7,945 bases of DNA from Nitrospiraceae bacterium (GTDB lineage: Bacteria > Nitrospirota > Thermodesulfovibrionia > Thermodesulfovibrionales > UBA9159). The position numbers were made by a program, and so were the translations under genes. Below, piece by piece: positions 1 to 6,898 of the stretch (positions are counted from its first letter, which is position 1; each line of letters starts with the position of its first letter). A model generated the notes under the pieces. That model worked only from the letters and a program-made list of their open reading frames with translations. It searched no databases and was not told the origin of the DNA. The DNA lies in contig DMNE01000442.1 of assembly GCA_003453735.1 (NCBI GenBank), forward strand, positions 1-7,945. Reading direction: 5' to 3'.

Positions 1-1287
1 TTTTTCGATCGCCCCCGGTGCCGCTCTCATTCCGAACTTTATCTGGGCGCCCTCGAAGGCCGGGCCTGTCGCACATGAAGTCGAGCACACCTGGTCCTTG
101 TTTCCGAGAAGCAGTTCGCCATTCGTTCCGATATCGATGACCAGGACCATGTCATCCTGGAAATACTGCTCCTGTGCGATGAGTACCCCGACGTTGTCGG
201 CACCCACAAAACCCGCTTCGATCGGTAAAACGTACAGATAGGCCGCTGGGTTGATTGCCACTCCGAGATCCCTCGCCTTGATATTTATGGAGCGCTGCAA
301 GGCGGGAATAAAAGGTGACCGGCCGATGTAGGAGGGATTAAATCCGAGAAAGATGTGGTGCATGGCGGTATTGAAGACAATAGTAAGGTCGTCGATCGCA
401 TATCCGGGGTGAGGTCCGTCCTTTTTGATTTCGACGACGACTTTCTCAATGATCTCATTGAGCCCTGCAATAATAGTGTCCTGCATGGTCTGTAATCCCG
501 CCTCGTTGCTCATTGCATAGGTTATTCTCGACATAACATCTTCGCCGTAGGGTACCTGTGGGTTCATCATCGACTCAGTGTTTATTACCCTGCCAGTGCT
601 GAGATCACAGAGGTAGCCGACGCACGTTGTGGTCCCGATATCTACTGCGAGTCCGTAACAGACATCTACATGACCGGGTTCTACCTTGATGATCTCCTTG
701 TCCATCCAGACAGTAAAGGTCGCTGTCCATTGCCCTTCTCGCAGGGCATCCTGAACGCTCTTTAGGGTCGTATAATCAAAAGTAACGCCTTTCAGACCGT
801 AGGTTTCCTCAAGCGCCTTGATGACCCGCTCGTAATCACCGGTTGTCATATCATGAAGGGTAGGGGGAGTGAAGGTCAGGACGTATTTCTTCACCGCTGG
901 ATCGAGCGCAATGGAAATCTCTTTTGCTGCTTTCCGGACCACTTGCTTACCGGCCCGTGAACGTTCGGGAACAAAAACCTTCAGGTCACCCTTAACCTCA
1001 CATGAGCAGGCCAGGCGGATTCCGGGGCCGTCCTCAGGCTTTATATGTTTTAGCTCATCCTCTGAGGGAACGGGCGGGTTAATGTGCGACATGCCTGATT
1101 CCAGGTGGTCCTTTTCGAAATACCCTTCTTCAATCCTGACTTTGCATTTTCCGCAAACCTTCTTATTCCCGCAGAGCGCCTCAAGGTCAACTCCAAGAGC
1201 CTGGGCGGCTTCCAGGAGCGTCTTGCCTTCCTCGATTTCGCCCCTCCTGCCCGCGGGCTGAAATATCACCTTGTATTTATTGGCCAT
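1..1287 (-). CDS. RACE-type reductive activator of corrinoid proteins (partial, C-terminus beyond window)
   Basis: ATP-dependent iron-sulfur protein expected to reduce inactive Co(II) corrinoid back to Co(I), so that the methyltransferase cycle can restart; cytoplasmic. I translated 429 codons in frame to the window edge with no stop; family members are usually about 600 residues or more, so the C-terminus is missing. The N-terminal [2Fe-2S] domain shows Cys39-X5-Cys45-X2-Cys48 and Cys94 in the RLAC segment. The ASKHA/DUF4445 part starts near residue 213 with a phosphate-binding motif (AVDIGTTT, 214-221) and repeats it at 383-391 (VIDIGTNGE); an NTAMHH segment at 306-311 matches the family. 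The ATG at 1287 follows GGAGG at 1300-1296. It is the last gene visible in the run, 72 bases after the Fe-S protein gene. The family call is secure from motifs and context; the specific partner, presumably the corrinoid protein encoded at 2738-2049, is inferred. Confidence 0.93.
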   Translation of the reverse strand, partial: MANKYKVIFQPAGRRGEIEEGKTLLEAAQALGVDLEALCGNKKVCGKCKVRIEEGYFEKDHLESGMSHINPPVPSEDELKHIKPEDGPGIRLACSCEVKGDLKVFVPERSRAGKQVVRKAAKEISIALDPAVKKYVLTFTPPTLHDMTTGDYERVIKALEETYGLKGVTFDYTTLKSVQDALREGQWTATFTVWMDKEIIKVEPGHVDVCYGLAVDIGTTTCVGYLCDLSTGRVINTESMMNPQVPYGEDVMSRITYAMSNEAGLQTMQDTIIAGLNEIIEKVVVEIKKDGPHPGYAIDDLTIVFNTAMHHIFLGFNPSYIGRSPFIPALQRSINIKARDLGVAINPAAYLYVLPIEAGFVGADNVGVLIAQEQYFQDDMVLVIDIGTNGELLLGNKDQVCSTSCATGPAFEGAQIKFGMRAAPGAIEK

Positions 1288-1359
1288 GAATCTATCCTCC
1301 TAAGGCATTAGTTTAGTATTGTCTACTTCATGCAGAGAAGTGGGCAGTCAAAAAAGAAG

Positions 1360-2043
1360 TTAGCTTTTTTGCAATATTTCCTGTTCTGACTTCCTATTCC
1401 CCGTTGGGTGGCGAAGTCCGTTTCTTGAGTAGGGGCATATCGTTATGCAAAGCCCGCAGTTGGGCTTTTCGCTGAAGTGACGTCGCTTGCCCTTTAACGA
1501 TCTGCACCGTTCGTATCGCACGATCTCTTGTAACGGGTCTCTCCGTGACCAGTTGTTCCCTGTAACGGCCCCGGAAGGACAGTGCTTGACGCAAAGGTCA
1601 CAATCACCGCACTGTGACTCGGTAATTGGGCGGTCTATTGTCAAAGGTGCATCGGTGAGGACCGTTGACCAAGAAAGTTTCGAGCCGTAAAATTCGTTAA
1701 TGATGAGACCATTCTTTCCGATCCAACCGAGTCCAGAGCAGGTTGCTGCGGTCTTGTGGCTGACGAGTGGATAGAGCCTTGTAATAAGCTTGTCCTTCCA
1801 TCTGTCGGAATCCGGCGGTATCGAGAAGCTTCTGTAGCCTTGCTTTTTCAACCACTCTTGCGTTAACTTCTGTAGTCCCGCGAGGAGCTGGTTCGTATCA
1901 CGGGTGAGCCCTCTGTTCATAGCAAGGGAAATTCCCTTGGTGAGATGGATGAGTTCACGCGAGAGTGCCTGTGTGACATCACCCACTCCGACAAGGGTTG
2001 CCCCTTTCCTTTTCAGGTATTCTTTGAGATATTCCGTATCCAC
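1360..2043 (-). CDS. QueG-like double [4Fe-4S] cluster protein, short form
   Basis: 227-residue protein related to the epoxyqueuosine reductase (QueG, COG1600) family. Seen: a GLGWIGKNGLII segment (104-115) typical of that family, then two ferredoxin-like cluster motifs, Cys145-X2-Cys148-X2-Cys151-X3-Cys155-Pro and Cys180 with Cys196-X2-Cys199-X3-Cys203-Pro. QueG proteins usually exceed 300 residues and carry a catalytic Asp in a D-x-x-P segment just before the GLGW motif. Here that segment appears deleted (YPLVSHKTAATCSGLG), and the C-terminal HEAT-like part is absent. True queuosine synthesis is therefore doubtful. Its place between the corrinoid protein and RACE suggests electron delivery to corrinoid activation; this is inference. 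The GTG start lies 5 bases after the previous stop. The nearest good Shine-Dalgarno (AAGGAG) is about 19 bases upstream, so translation may depend on coupling. The start could be revised, but the N-terminus (LKEYLKRKGATLVGVGDV) looks like the family's. Confidence 0.82.
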   Translation of the reverse strand: MDTEYLKEYLKRKGATLVGVGDVTQALSRELIHLTKGISLAMNRGLTRDTNQLLAGLQKLTQEWLKKQGYRSFSIPPDSDRWKDKLITRLYPLVSHKTAATCSGLGWIGKNGLIINEFYGSKLSWSTVLTDAPLTIDRPITESQCGDCDLCVKHCPSGAVTGNNWSRRDPLQEIVRYERCRSLKGKRRHFSEKPNCGLCITICPYSRNGLRHPTGNRKSEQEILQKS

Positions 2044-2048
2044 TTTCT

Positions 2049-2738
2049 CTATTTCTTCTGTACTCCTTTTTCCTCTCTCAATTTTCTCAGGAAGCCGACC
2101 ATCTTTATCGCCTCCTTAAGAGCATTACTCGCATCTTCGGCATAGCCGTCAGCGCCCCATTTATCAGCTAATTCTTTCGAAGTAGGGGCTCCCCCGATCA
2201 TGATCATGCAGTTCGGGTTCTTTGCCTTTATCTTTTCGATGACCTTTGGCATCCCGATCATTGAGGTGGTCATCATCGCGGAAAGGCAGACCAGATCGGA
2301 ATCGGTTCTCAGCTGCTCCTCCACAAAGTTATCGAGGGGAACGTCCCGGCCGAGGTCGTAAACAGTAAAGCCTGCCACGTCGAACATCATTTTAACGAGA
2401 TTCTTTCCGATGTCGTGGACGTCTCCTTCGACCGTACCGATGACAACAGCGCCCTTGATCCCCAAATCCATCTGTCCGCAGTGGGGCTTGAGGATGTCCA
2501 GACCTGCATAAAGGGCGTCAGCGCACATCAATATTTCAGGGACGAAATATTCCTGCGCCTCAAAGAGCCTTCCCACTTCTTCCATTCCCGCCACGAGGCC
2601 ATCGAAGATCGCCTCGTTTGCATCGAGACCCGCATCGAGTGCCTCTTGCGCTCCTTCTTTACAGGCATCTTCATCATACTGAATGACACCGTTTTTCAGT
2701 TTCTCGAGAATCTCTTTTTTCTTCGCTTCGTCCGCCAT
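2049..2738 (-). CDS. Corrinoid (B12-binding) methyl-carrier protein, MtaC/MtbC type
   Basis: 229-residue cobamide-binding protein that carries the methyl group between the substrate methyltransferase and the acceptor methyltransferase. Two domains are visible. An N-terminal helical cap domain (about 1-90) contains GLVAGMEEVGRLFEAQEYFVPE (split here: GLVAGMEEVGR then LFEAQEYFVPE), the usual B12-binding-2 signature. A Rossmann-like B12 domain (about 95-215) carries the base-off/His-on motif Asp106-Val-His108-Asp-Ile-Gly111, an SAMMTTSM segment (153-160) and an IGGAP loop (181-185). His108 is the expected lower cobalt ligand. Length is typical. The ATG overlaps the stop of the upstream UroD-type gene by one base (TAATG), and its Shine-Dalgarno GGAGGT lies inside that gene's last codons. 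The two are thus likely translationally coupled and made in proportion, which supports a functional pair. It is the only corrinoid protein in the window. Confidence 0.95.
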   Translation of the reverse strand: MADEAKKKEILEKLKNGVIQYDEDACKEGAQEALDAGLDANEAIFDGLVAGMEEVGRLFEAQEYFVPEILMCADALYAGLDILKPHCGQMDLGIKGAVVIGTVEGDVHDIGKNLVKMMFDVAGFTVYDLGRDVPLDNFVEEQLRTDSDLVCLSAMMTTSMIGMPKVIEKIKAKNPNCMIMIGGAPTSKELADKWGADGYAEDASNALKEAIKMVGFLRKLREEKGVQKK

Positions 2739-3763
2739 TATTTTTTACCTCCATATTTTTTTACTTCATCCATCATCGCCATTATGTTCTGCGGAGGAAC
2801 CGTCGGCCAGATGTCGCACCCGGGCCAAACAGCACTCACTCCGTCGTCAATACATTTCCTTATGGTAGACCTCACGAGGTTTTCGTCGCCTGAAACGAGG
2901 ACATTATACGGATCGTAGTTGCCGAAGATAAGAGCGTCTTTCCCAAGTTTCTTTCGTGTTTCGGCAACGTCGTTTTTCTGTTCGACGCTTATCGCCGTTG
3001 GGCCTGCCTCTACCATAAAGGTTGCGATATCATTGGTCTTGCCGCAGATGTGCAGGACCGAATAGATCTTAATCCCTTTCATGATCTTCTGCAGCGGCGG
3101 CAGAATGAGACTCTTAAAGACCCTGGGGCTTAACACGTCCGTCGTAGCTCCCATTTCCCTTACGGTTATATAATCTATGCCGGCCTTTTCGTATTCCTTT
3201 GCTATGATAATGATGGCATCAGCCATTACATCAAGGAGCTTGGCAACTTTGTCCGCCTTCTTGAAAGAAAGCTTTAATAAATCGTTCAATTCCATAATCT
3301 GGCCGGCGAGGGTGAAAGGCCCGAGGACATATGAGCCTACTACAACCTCTTTCCCGATGTCCTGCTTGAGCAGCTTGATCGCTTCCCGCAAGAGGGGGAC
3401 CCTCCCCCGCTCGGCAAGGTTTGATGGAAGTGTAATATCCATCTCAGCCTCATTATGGATAAGTTTTTCCTTGATTGTCGGATACAGAATGCCTTCCGCG
3501 TTCGGATATACATTAATTACGCACCCCATGGCCTCCGCTTCAACGCAGAGATCAACAGGGACGACTCCGCTCTCAAAGCCGAACATCTTGTATGTTGAGG
3601 CCGCCGTAGTCGCCATCTGCTTAGCGTCAAGGTGGATGCCAGCGAATTTATAGCCGAGCTTCTTGATCCCTTCCTCAGTGACATTTCCCATTCCGCTGAA
3701 ACAGGGAACCCTATCAATGGGTTCACCACCAAAAAGTTTCAGGACTCTCTCTCTCGAATTCAT
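2738..3763 (-). CDS. UroD/MtaA-family corrinoid methyltransferase, copy 1
   Basis: 341-residue member of the uroporphyrinogen decarboxylase-fold methyltransferases (MtaA/MtbA/CmuA and the bacterial O-demethylase MT I enzymes). Not a heme-pathway UroD: the sequence has the zinc motif of the methyltransferase branch, His238-Ile-Cys240 (LHICG) with distal Cys316 (WPGCDIWP). Zinc would activate or bind a thiol, ether or alcohol-type substrate during methyl transfer to or from cobalt. Other family landmarks are the N-terminal SRERVLKLFGGEPIDRVP region and a GSYVLGPFTLAG segment (143-154). The ATG is preceded by AAAGGAG and lies 25 bases after the MtrH-type gene. Overlap of its stop with the corrinoid protein start makes it the best candidate for the enzyme that loads or unloads that protein. 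Substrate is not evident; a methoxylated compound is a guess from context. Family call firm, direction of transfer uncertain. Confidence 0.92.
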   Translation of the reverse strand: MNSRERVLKLFGGEPIDRVPCFSGMGNVTEEGIKKLGYKFAGIHLDAKQMATTAASTYKMFGFESGVVPVDLCVEAEAMGCVINVYPNAEGILYPTIKEKLIHNEAEMDITLPSNLAERGRVPLLREAIKLLKQDIGKEVVVGSYVLGPFTLAGQIMELNDLLKLSFKKADKVAKLLDVMADAIIIIAKEYEKAGIDYITVREMGATTDVLSPRVFKSLILPPLQKIMKGIKIYSVLHICGKTNDIATFMVEAGPTAISVEQKNDVAETRKKLGKDALIFGNYDPYNVLVSGDENLVRSTIRKCIDDGVSAVWPGCDIWPTVPPQNIMAMMDEVKKYGGKK

Positions 3764-3788
3764 GAGCGTACGTTCTCCTTTCCCATGG

Positions 3789-4745
3789 TTATTTCTCTTT
3801 CTTCCTTGTGCCGCCTTGTTGCAGCTTTCCGATGAAGTCGCTGAAGTACTTCCTTATCGGGAGGTTTTTATTGTCAAAGATTGTTTTTGTTTCATCGTAG
3901 ACGAATGTTGAAAGCAGCATATGAGCGCTCGCAACTGCCGGGAATACTCTCGGTGCTGTGACCGCTGGGCCGCAGAAGTTGAAGTCACTCCAGAGTGCGG
4001 AGGACATTCCCTGTATCACCGCATCCATAGCCTTAAAGCCTTCTAGCCCCCATATGTCCTTGATCTCTTTCCACATATGGGTCCCGTTGGAATATGCCCC
4101 TCCGCAGGGCAGGCCGTGCTTCTCCTTTATCAGCCTGTTTGCGATGAGGGAAAAAGAGGTGGAAGGAAGATTCATAACCGATGTGTCCACGATCATCGTC
4201 TCAAAAGAATCCGCGCCCTGGCCGAGGATTGATTCAAGGGATTTCATTCTTCCTGCTGGGGTCTGGTCCTGGTCATCAAATGCCTGGATGACCACATGCC
4301 TGATACCAAGGTCTTTCAGACGGGCAACCTGTCCCTTGATATCCTTATCCCAGGGGGTTATGCTGTTGTAAAGGAATTTGTGCTGAACTCCTATCTTTGC
4401 TATATACTCGGTCGCCTTTGCCCGTTGTTCTGCGACCCACATGTCTATTCCGAAGGGCATATCGGTCGTCTCCAGGAAAAAATCAACATAGATCTTGGCT
4501 TCTTCCGGAGAGTTTGCGACCATTGCCACAATCCCGGGGATGCCAGTCACCTTCGAGAGCTCTTCCTGCTTCCTAATGATCTCCTTTGCCCTTTCCCTAT
4601 CGAAGTTGCCTTTTCTGTCACGGACGATCTTATCTTTATTATGAAACATGGAGGATATCATGACGGGTGGATTTTCCCCAGGCTGTCCGCCAACCTTTAT
4701 TCCGTTTATGTCAAAAATCCTTTGCGTTTTCTCAAAACTGAACAT
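3789..4745 (-). CDS. MtrH-family methyltransferase (methyl-corrinoid:tetrahydrofolate type)
   Basis: 318-residue homologue of MtrH, the pterin-binding subunit of the methanogen Mtr complex. Stand-alone bacterial homologues (MtgA, MtqA) transfer methyl from a corrinoid protein to tetrahydrofolate. Seen: an N-terminus typical of the family (MFSFEKTQ...GIKVGGQPGE), the NFDRERA/RKQEEL stretch (47-64), FGIDMW (98-103), YNSITPWD (126-133), MIVDTSVMNLPS (184-195) and the GLPCGGAYSN loop (211-220). No membrane segment is evident and no other Mtr subunit is present, so it should work as a soluble enzyme. I chose the ATG at 4745 over an in-frame TTG five codons upstream, because AAAGGAG (4757-4751) is correctly spaced for the ATG and MtrH proteins start with this segment. 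It follows the AhpD-like gene by 50 bases and precedes UroD-type copy 1. With metF nearby, the acceptor is most likely tetrahydrofolate; this is inference from family and context. Confidence 0.9.
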   Translation of the reverse strand: MFSFEKTQRIFDINGIKVGGQPGENPPVMISSMFHNKDKIVRDRKGNFDRERAKEIIRKQEELSKVTGIPGIVAMVANSPEEAKIYVDFFLETTDMPFGIDMWVAEQRAKATEYIAKIGVQHKFLYNSITPWDKDIKGQVARLKDLGIRHVVIQAFDDQDQTPAGRMKSLESILGQGADSFETMIVDTSVMNLPSTSFSLIANRLIKEKHGLPCGGAYSNGTHMWKEIKDIWGLEGFKAMDAVIQGMSSALWSDFNFCGPAVTAPRVFPAVASAHMLLSTFVYDETKTIFDNKNLPIRKYFSDFIGKLQQGGTRKKEK

Positions 4746-4750
4746 TCCCG

Positions 4751-4757
4751 CTCCTTT
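4751..4757 (-). promoter_or_regulatory. Ribosome binding site fixing the MtrH-type gene start
   Basis: AAAGGAG read on the minus strand ends five bases before the ATG at 4745. This decides for the ATG and against the upstream in-frame TTG at 4760, which overlaps the site itself. Confidence 0.8.
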
Positions 4758-4795
4758 CAAACATATTTGTGTTAAACTAGAGTCATATGTTTAAC

Positions 4796-5410
4796 TTAGG
4801 GCAGTCGTTCTCCTGCTGAGGACGCTGCCCCATTTTTTTGCCTCCTCGTTATTCCCTGAAAAGGCAGACACTGTGGGGTTGTTTTTGCAGAATAGAATAC
4901 CCCGTGGTCAAATCTCGGCGCAGGCAGATACTCCCACTTTTCACCCTTCCGGTATTTGGCCTCAATATCGAGACATTTAAGGGCATATTCGAAGGCATAC
5001 GGAATACCTGGCCCGCCGGGCACAAATCCGGCCAGTATCATGCCAACGGAGGCTGCCTCAAAGATTTCGCCTGTTGTCGCGCCAGCCTCTATAGCAGGGA
5101 TGACATGGATGATACATCTTGGCGAGCAGTAACCGACACCGCCGGACATGAACATCAATTCCTTGACCTTTTTTGAGAGGGCGCCGTCACCGAAAATGCT
5201 CGCATAGAAATCGGCAAATGTTCTTCCTGGTTCAGGGGTGACTGTGTTGATTATCTGGAACATCCTTGGAACAAAGCCGCACTTCTTTTTCATGTACGCA
5301 TTTACTTCTTCTACTGACATCTTTTTCTCTTCTGCCATCTCCATTTCCTCCCGTGGTTTGTTTTCCGGCCTCTCAGCCAGGAACTGTTTTAAACGATCGA
5401 AAAATCCCAC
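4796..5410 (-). CDS. Carboxymuconolactone decarboxylase/AhpD-like protein
   Basis: 204-residue protein with an AhpD/CMD-like helical core at about residues 65-150. The family signature is seen as Cys95-Ser-Pro-Arg-Cys99-Ile-Ile-His102 followed by an AIEAGAT-GEIFEA stretch (107-119). The usual active motif is Cys-X2-Cys-X3-His; here the first Cys and the His keep their 7-residue separation but the second Cys is shifted by one. The N-terminal 40 residues are charged and outside the domain. The C-terminal 40 residues (after PAPRFDHG) look poorly structured and match nothing I know; a frameshift near the end cannot be excluded. CMD proteins range from thiol-based peroxide reduction to decarboxylation, so activity cannot be assigned. 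Its position between methyltransferase genes suggests a supporting role such as redox protection or substrate handling, unproven. The GTG start is supported by AGGAGGAG (5424-5417) six bases upstream, and no in-frame start lies further upstream before a TGA. Confidence 0.85.
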   Translation of the reverse strand: MGFFDRLKQFLAERPENKPREEMEMAEEKKMSVEEVNAYMKKKCGFVPRMFQIINTVTPEPGRTFADFYASIFGDGALSKKVKELMFMSGGVGYCSPRCIIHVIPAIEAGATTGEIFEAASVGMILAGFVPGGPGIPYAFEYALKCLDIEAKYRKGEKWEYLPAPRFDHGVFYSAKTTPQCLPFQGITRRQKNGAASSAGERLP

Positions 5411-5416
5411 TGTGAT

Positions 5417-5424
5417 CTCCTCCT
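5417..5424 (-). promoter_or_regulatory. Ribosome binding site supporting the GTG start of the AhpD-like gene
   Basis: AGGAGGAG on the minus strand, six bases before the GTG at 5410. It settles the unusual start codon. A second, stronger-looking Shine-Dalgarno lies 30 bases further upstream (5455-5447) without an obvious gene of its own. Confidence 0.75.
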
Positions 5425-5478
5425 CTTGCCGATTGACTTGGCAACTTCACCTCCTCTCTGCGCCATGCATAGCATGAC

Positions 5479-6522
5479 TTAATATTTCCAGTTAAGCGCC
5501 ACGTCGTGGAACACCTTAAGGTTTTCATAGGGAATGGTTGGGGGGATGTCGCAGCCAGGCACCAGGACGAACCCTCCGTCCTTTCCCGCGATTTCTATAA
5601 CCTCCCTGCATGCCTGTTCGACTTCAGAAGCCGTTTTGTTGAGCAGCACATGTACAGGGGCGACATTTCCTCCGAAGCACATCTTTCCGCCGAGAATCTC
5701 TTTCGCCTTGGCGATGTTGACTTTTTGGTCAAAGAAGATAACGGAGCAGCCCGTATCGATGAACTGTTCCAGTCTGTCGCTGGTGTCACCGCAGATGTGA
5801 AGGATGGTGTGGACCCTCTTTGATTTGGCCCAATCACTCATCTTTTTTAGCGCCGGCACGGCGAATTTCGCCATCTGTTTCGGATTGATCAGGTCTCCCG
5901 AAGCCGTGGGGTCCGCAATGCTCAAGGCCTCAAGGCCATCGTTGACGAGGGGTTCATAGAGCTTAATGAGCAGGTCTGCACAGAAATCGGTCATCTTCTC
6001 GACAAAGGATGGTTTCTTGAAGGTATATTTCATAAAAGCTTCTTCACCGACAAAGCGTGCCGCGAGGGTGAATGGACCCCAGCAGGTCATGGTGACGAGA
6101 TGCTTTTTTCCTATCTTTTCTTTAACCCGTCTTGTTGCGTCCAAGACGACATTAATAACGGGCTCCTTGAAGAGGTCGTTCATGTCCAGCTTTGCGATGT
6201 CCTCTTCAGAATGGACAAAGTGATCAGTGATGTCGGGCGCTCCGATTTCACGGTATTTTGCACCGACCCCGTACTTTTTGCCGAGGGCGATCGCATGAAA
6301 ATTGTTGAAACCGGAGCCGACATAGACAACGTCACTTCTGATCTTTTCCGCCTCGGTTACGCACATATCGACCATCTTTTCGATATTTTTTGAAAGTTCC
6401 TCGAAAGTCGTCCCGTAGTCCTTGATGGACCACATTCCGCCGCCAAAAAGGGTTACCGGAATGCGCTCTGGCCTTCCCATTGCAAAGGCTTTCAACATAG
6501 TTTCCCTCGGTGTCATAGTCAT
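5479..6522 (-). CDS. UroD/MtaA-family corrinoid methyltransferase, copy 2
   Basis: 347-residue paralogue of the UroD-type methyltransferase encoded at 3763-2738. It has the same zinc-site pattern, His242-Ile-Cys244 (LHICGDTSD) with distal Cys324 (VPGCDIPPTIP), plus a TCWGPFTLAARF segment (146-157) where copy 1 has GSYVLGPFTLAG. The two copies differ clearly along their length, particularly in the N-terminal third, so they are not a recent duplication. This points to different substrates or to opposite half-reactions on the same corrinoid protein. The start was moved to the ATG at 6522: AAAGGAGGAG (6537-6528) sits just before it, and the product then begins MTMTPRETMLKAF, as expected for the family. 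The longer open frame to 6603 only adds sequence overlapping the receiver gene. The gap to the upstream receiver gene is 13 bases. Family secure, exact reaction unknown. Confidence 0.92.
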   Translation of the reverse strand: MTMTPRETMLKAFAMGRPERIPVTLFGGGMWSIKDYGTTFEELSKNIEKMVDMCVTEAEKIRSDVVYVGSGFNNFHAIALGKKYGVGAKYREIGAPDITDHFVHSEEDIAKLDMNDLFKEPVINVVLDATRRVKEKIGKKHLVTMTCWGPFTLAARFVGEEAFMKYTFKKPSFVEKMTDFCADLLIKLYEPLVNDGLEALSIADPTASGDLINPKQMAKFAVPALKKMSDWAKSKRVHTILHICGDTSDRLEQFIDTGCSVIFFDQKVNIAKAKEILGGKMCFGGNVAPVHVLLNKTASEVEQACREVIEIAGKDGGFVLVPGCDIPPTIPYENLKVFHDVALNWKY

Positions 6523-6527
6523 GTCTT

Positions 6528-6537
6528 CTCCTCCTTT
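6528..6537 (-). promoter_or_regulatory. Ribosome binding site of UroD-type copy 2
   Basis: AAAGGAGGAG on the minus strand overlaps the stop codon of the receiver gene and precedes the ATG at 6522 by five bases. It rules out the longer in-frame start at 6603. Confidence 0.82.
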
Positions 6538-6886
6538 AATTGCGAGATATTTTGCTGAAATGATTAATTGTATGGATAACCTCTTTGAACTCCTCGAGGT
6601 CAACGGGCGCCTTTAAACTGAATACCCTGCCTGATGCAATGTCGCTGCCGGCGACAATGATGGGGACATCGGGCAGAATGCCCCTTATAATCCGTGTCAT
6701 TTCTTCAGCAGAGAGCCCTAACTGCTCGGCATCGATGATGACCGCGACGTATGGTTTGTTTAACGACATAGTGATAGCAAGGGAATGGTGGTCCGCTAGG
6801 TCAACACTCAGCCCCGCATCGCGGAGTATCCCGTAGAGATTTTTTATGAAAAGGGGACTGTGGGAGCACAGAAGAATTTGTTCCAC
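6536..6886 (-). CDS. Stand-alone degenerate receiver (CheY-like) domain protein
   Basis: 116-residue protein with the size and pattern of a response-regulator receiver domain and no output domain. Seen: beta-1 MEQILLCSHSP; a hydrophobic strand YVAVIIDAEQ ending in Asp52 at the normal phosphorylation position; an IIRGILPDVPIIVAG stretch (66-80) like the usual helix-strand after it; and Lys92 in SLKAPVDLEEF, resembling the conserved K-P-[FI]-D motif. The acidic pair that normally binds Mg2+ after beta-1 is absent (Cys7-Ser8-His9-Ser10), so normal phosphorylation is doubtful. It could be a phosphorylation-independent binding module or a degraded regulator. The GTG start has no clear Shine-Dalgarno. 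A sigma-54-type promoter would place the transcript start about two bases upstream of it, so the start, or its translation, is uncertain. No histidine kinase lies in the window. Confidence 0.7.
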   Translation of the reverse strand: MEQILLCSHSPLFIKNLYGILRDAGLSVDLADHHSLAITMSLNKPYVAVIIDAEQLGLSAEEMTRIIRGILPDVPIIVAGSDIASGRVFSLKAPVDLEEFKEVIHTINHFSKISRN

Positions 6887-6898
6887 GGGCGCATTCGA

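Noticed and set aside
869..1311. Overlapping plus-strand open frames opposite the RACE gene
   Set aside because: They lie antisense to the [2Fe-2S] domain coding region, encode serine/proline-rich low-complexity products and have no recognisable motif.
2415..2918. 167-codon plus-strand open frame
   Set aside because: It is antisense to the corrinoid protein and the end of UroD-type copy 1, both of which have unambiguous family motifs in the minus frame.
2738..3763. Heme-pathway uroporphyrinogen decarboxylase (hemE)
   Set aside because: The His-X-Cys...Cys zinc motif and coupling to a corrinoid protein gene mark it as a UroD-fold methyltransferase, not HemE.
3789..4745. Archaeal origin of the window because of the MtrH homologue
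   Set aside because: Stand-alone MtrH-family enzymes occur in bacteria (MtgA, MtqA), and MetF, the sigma-54-type promoter and the ribosome sites are bacterial.
6523..6603. N-terminal extension of UroD-type copy 2 to an upstream start
   Set aside because: The extra residues overlap the receiver gene, are not family-like, and a strong Shine-Dalgarno is placed for the ATG at 6522.
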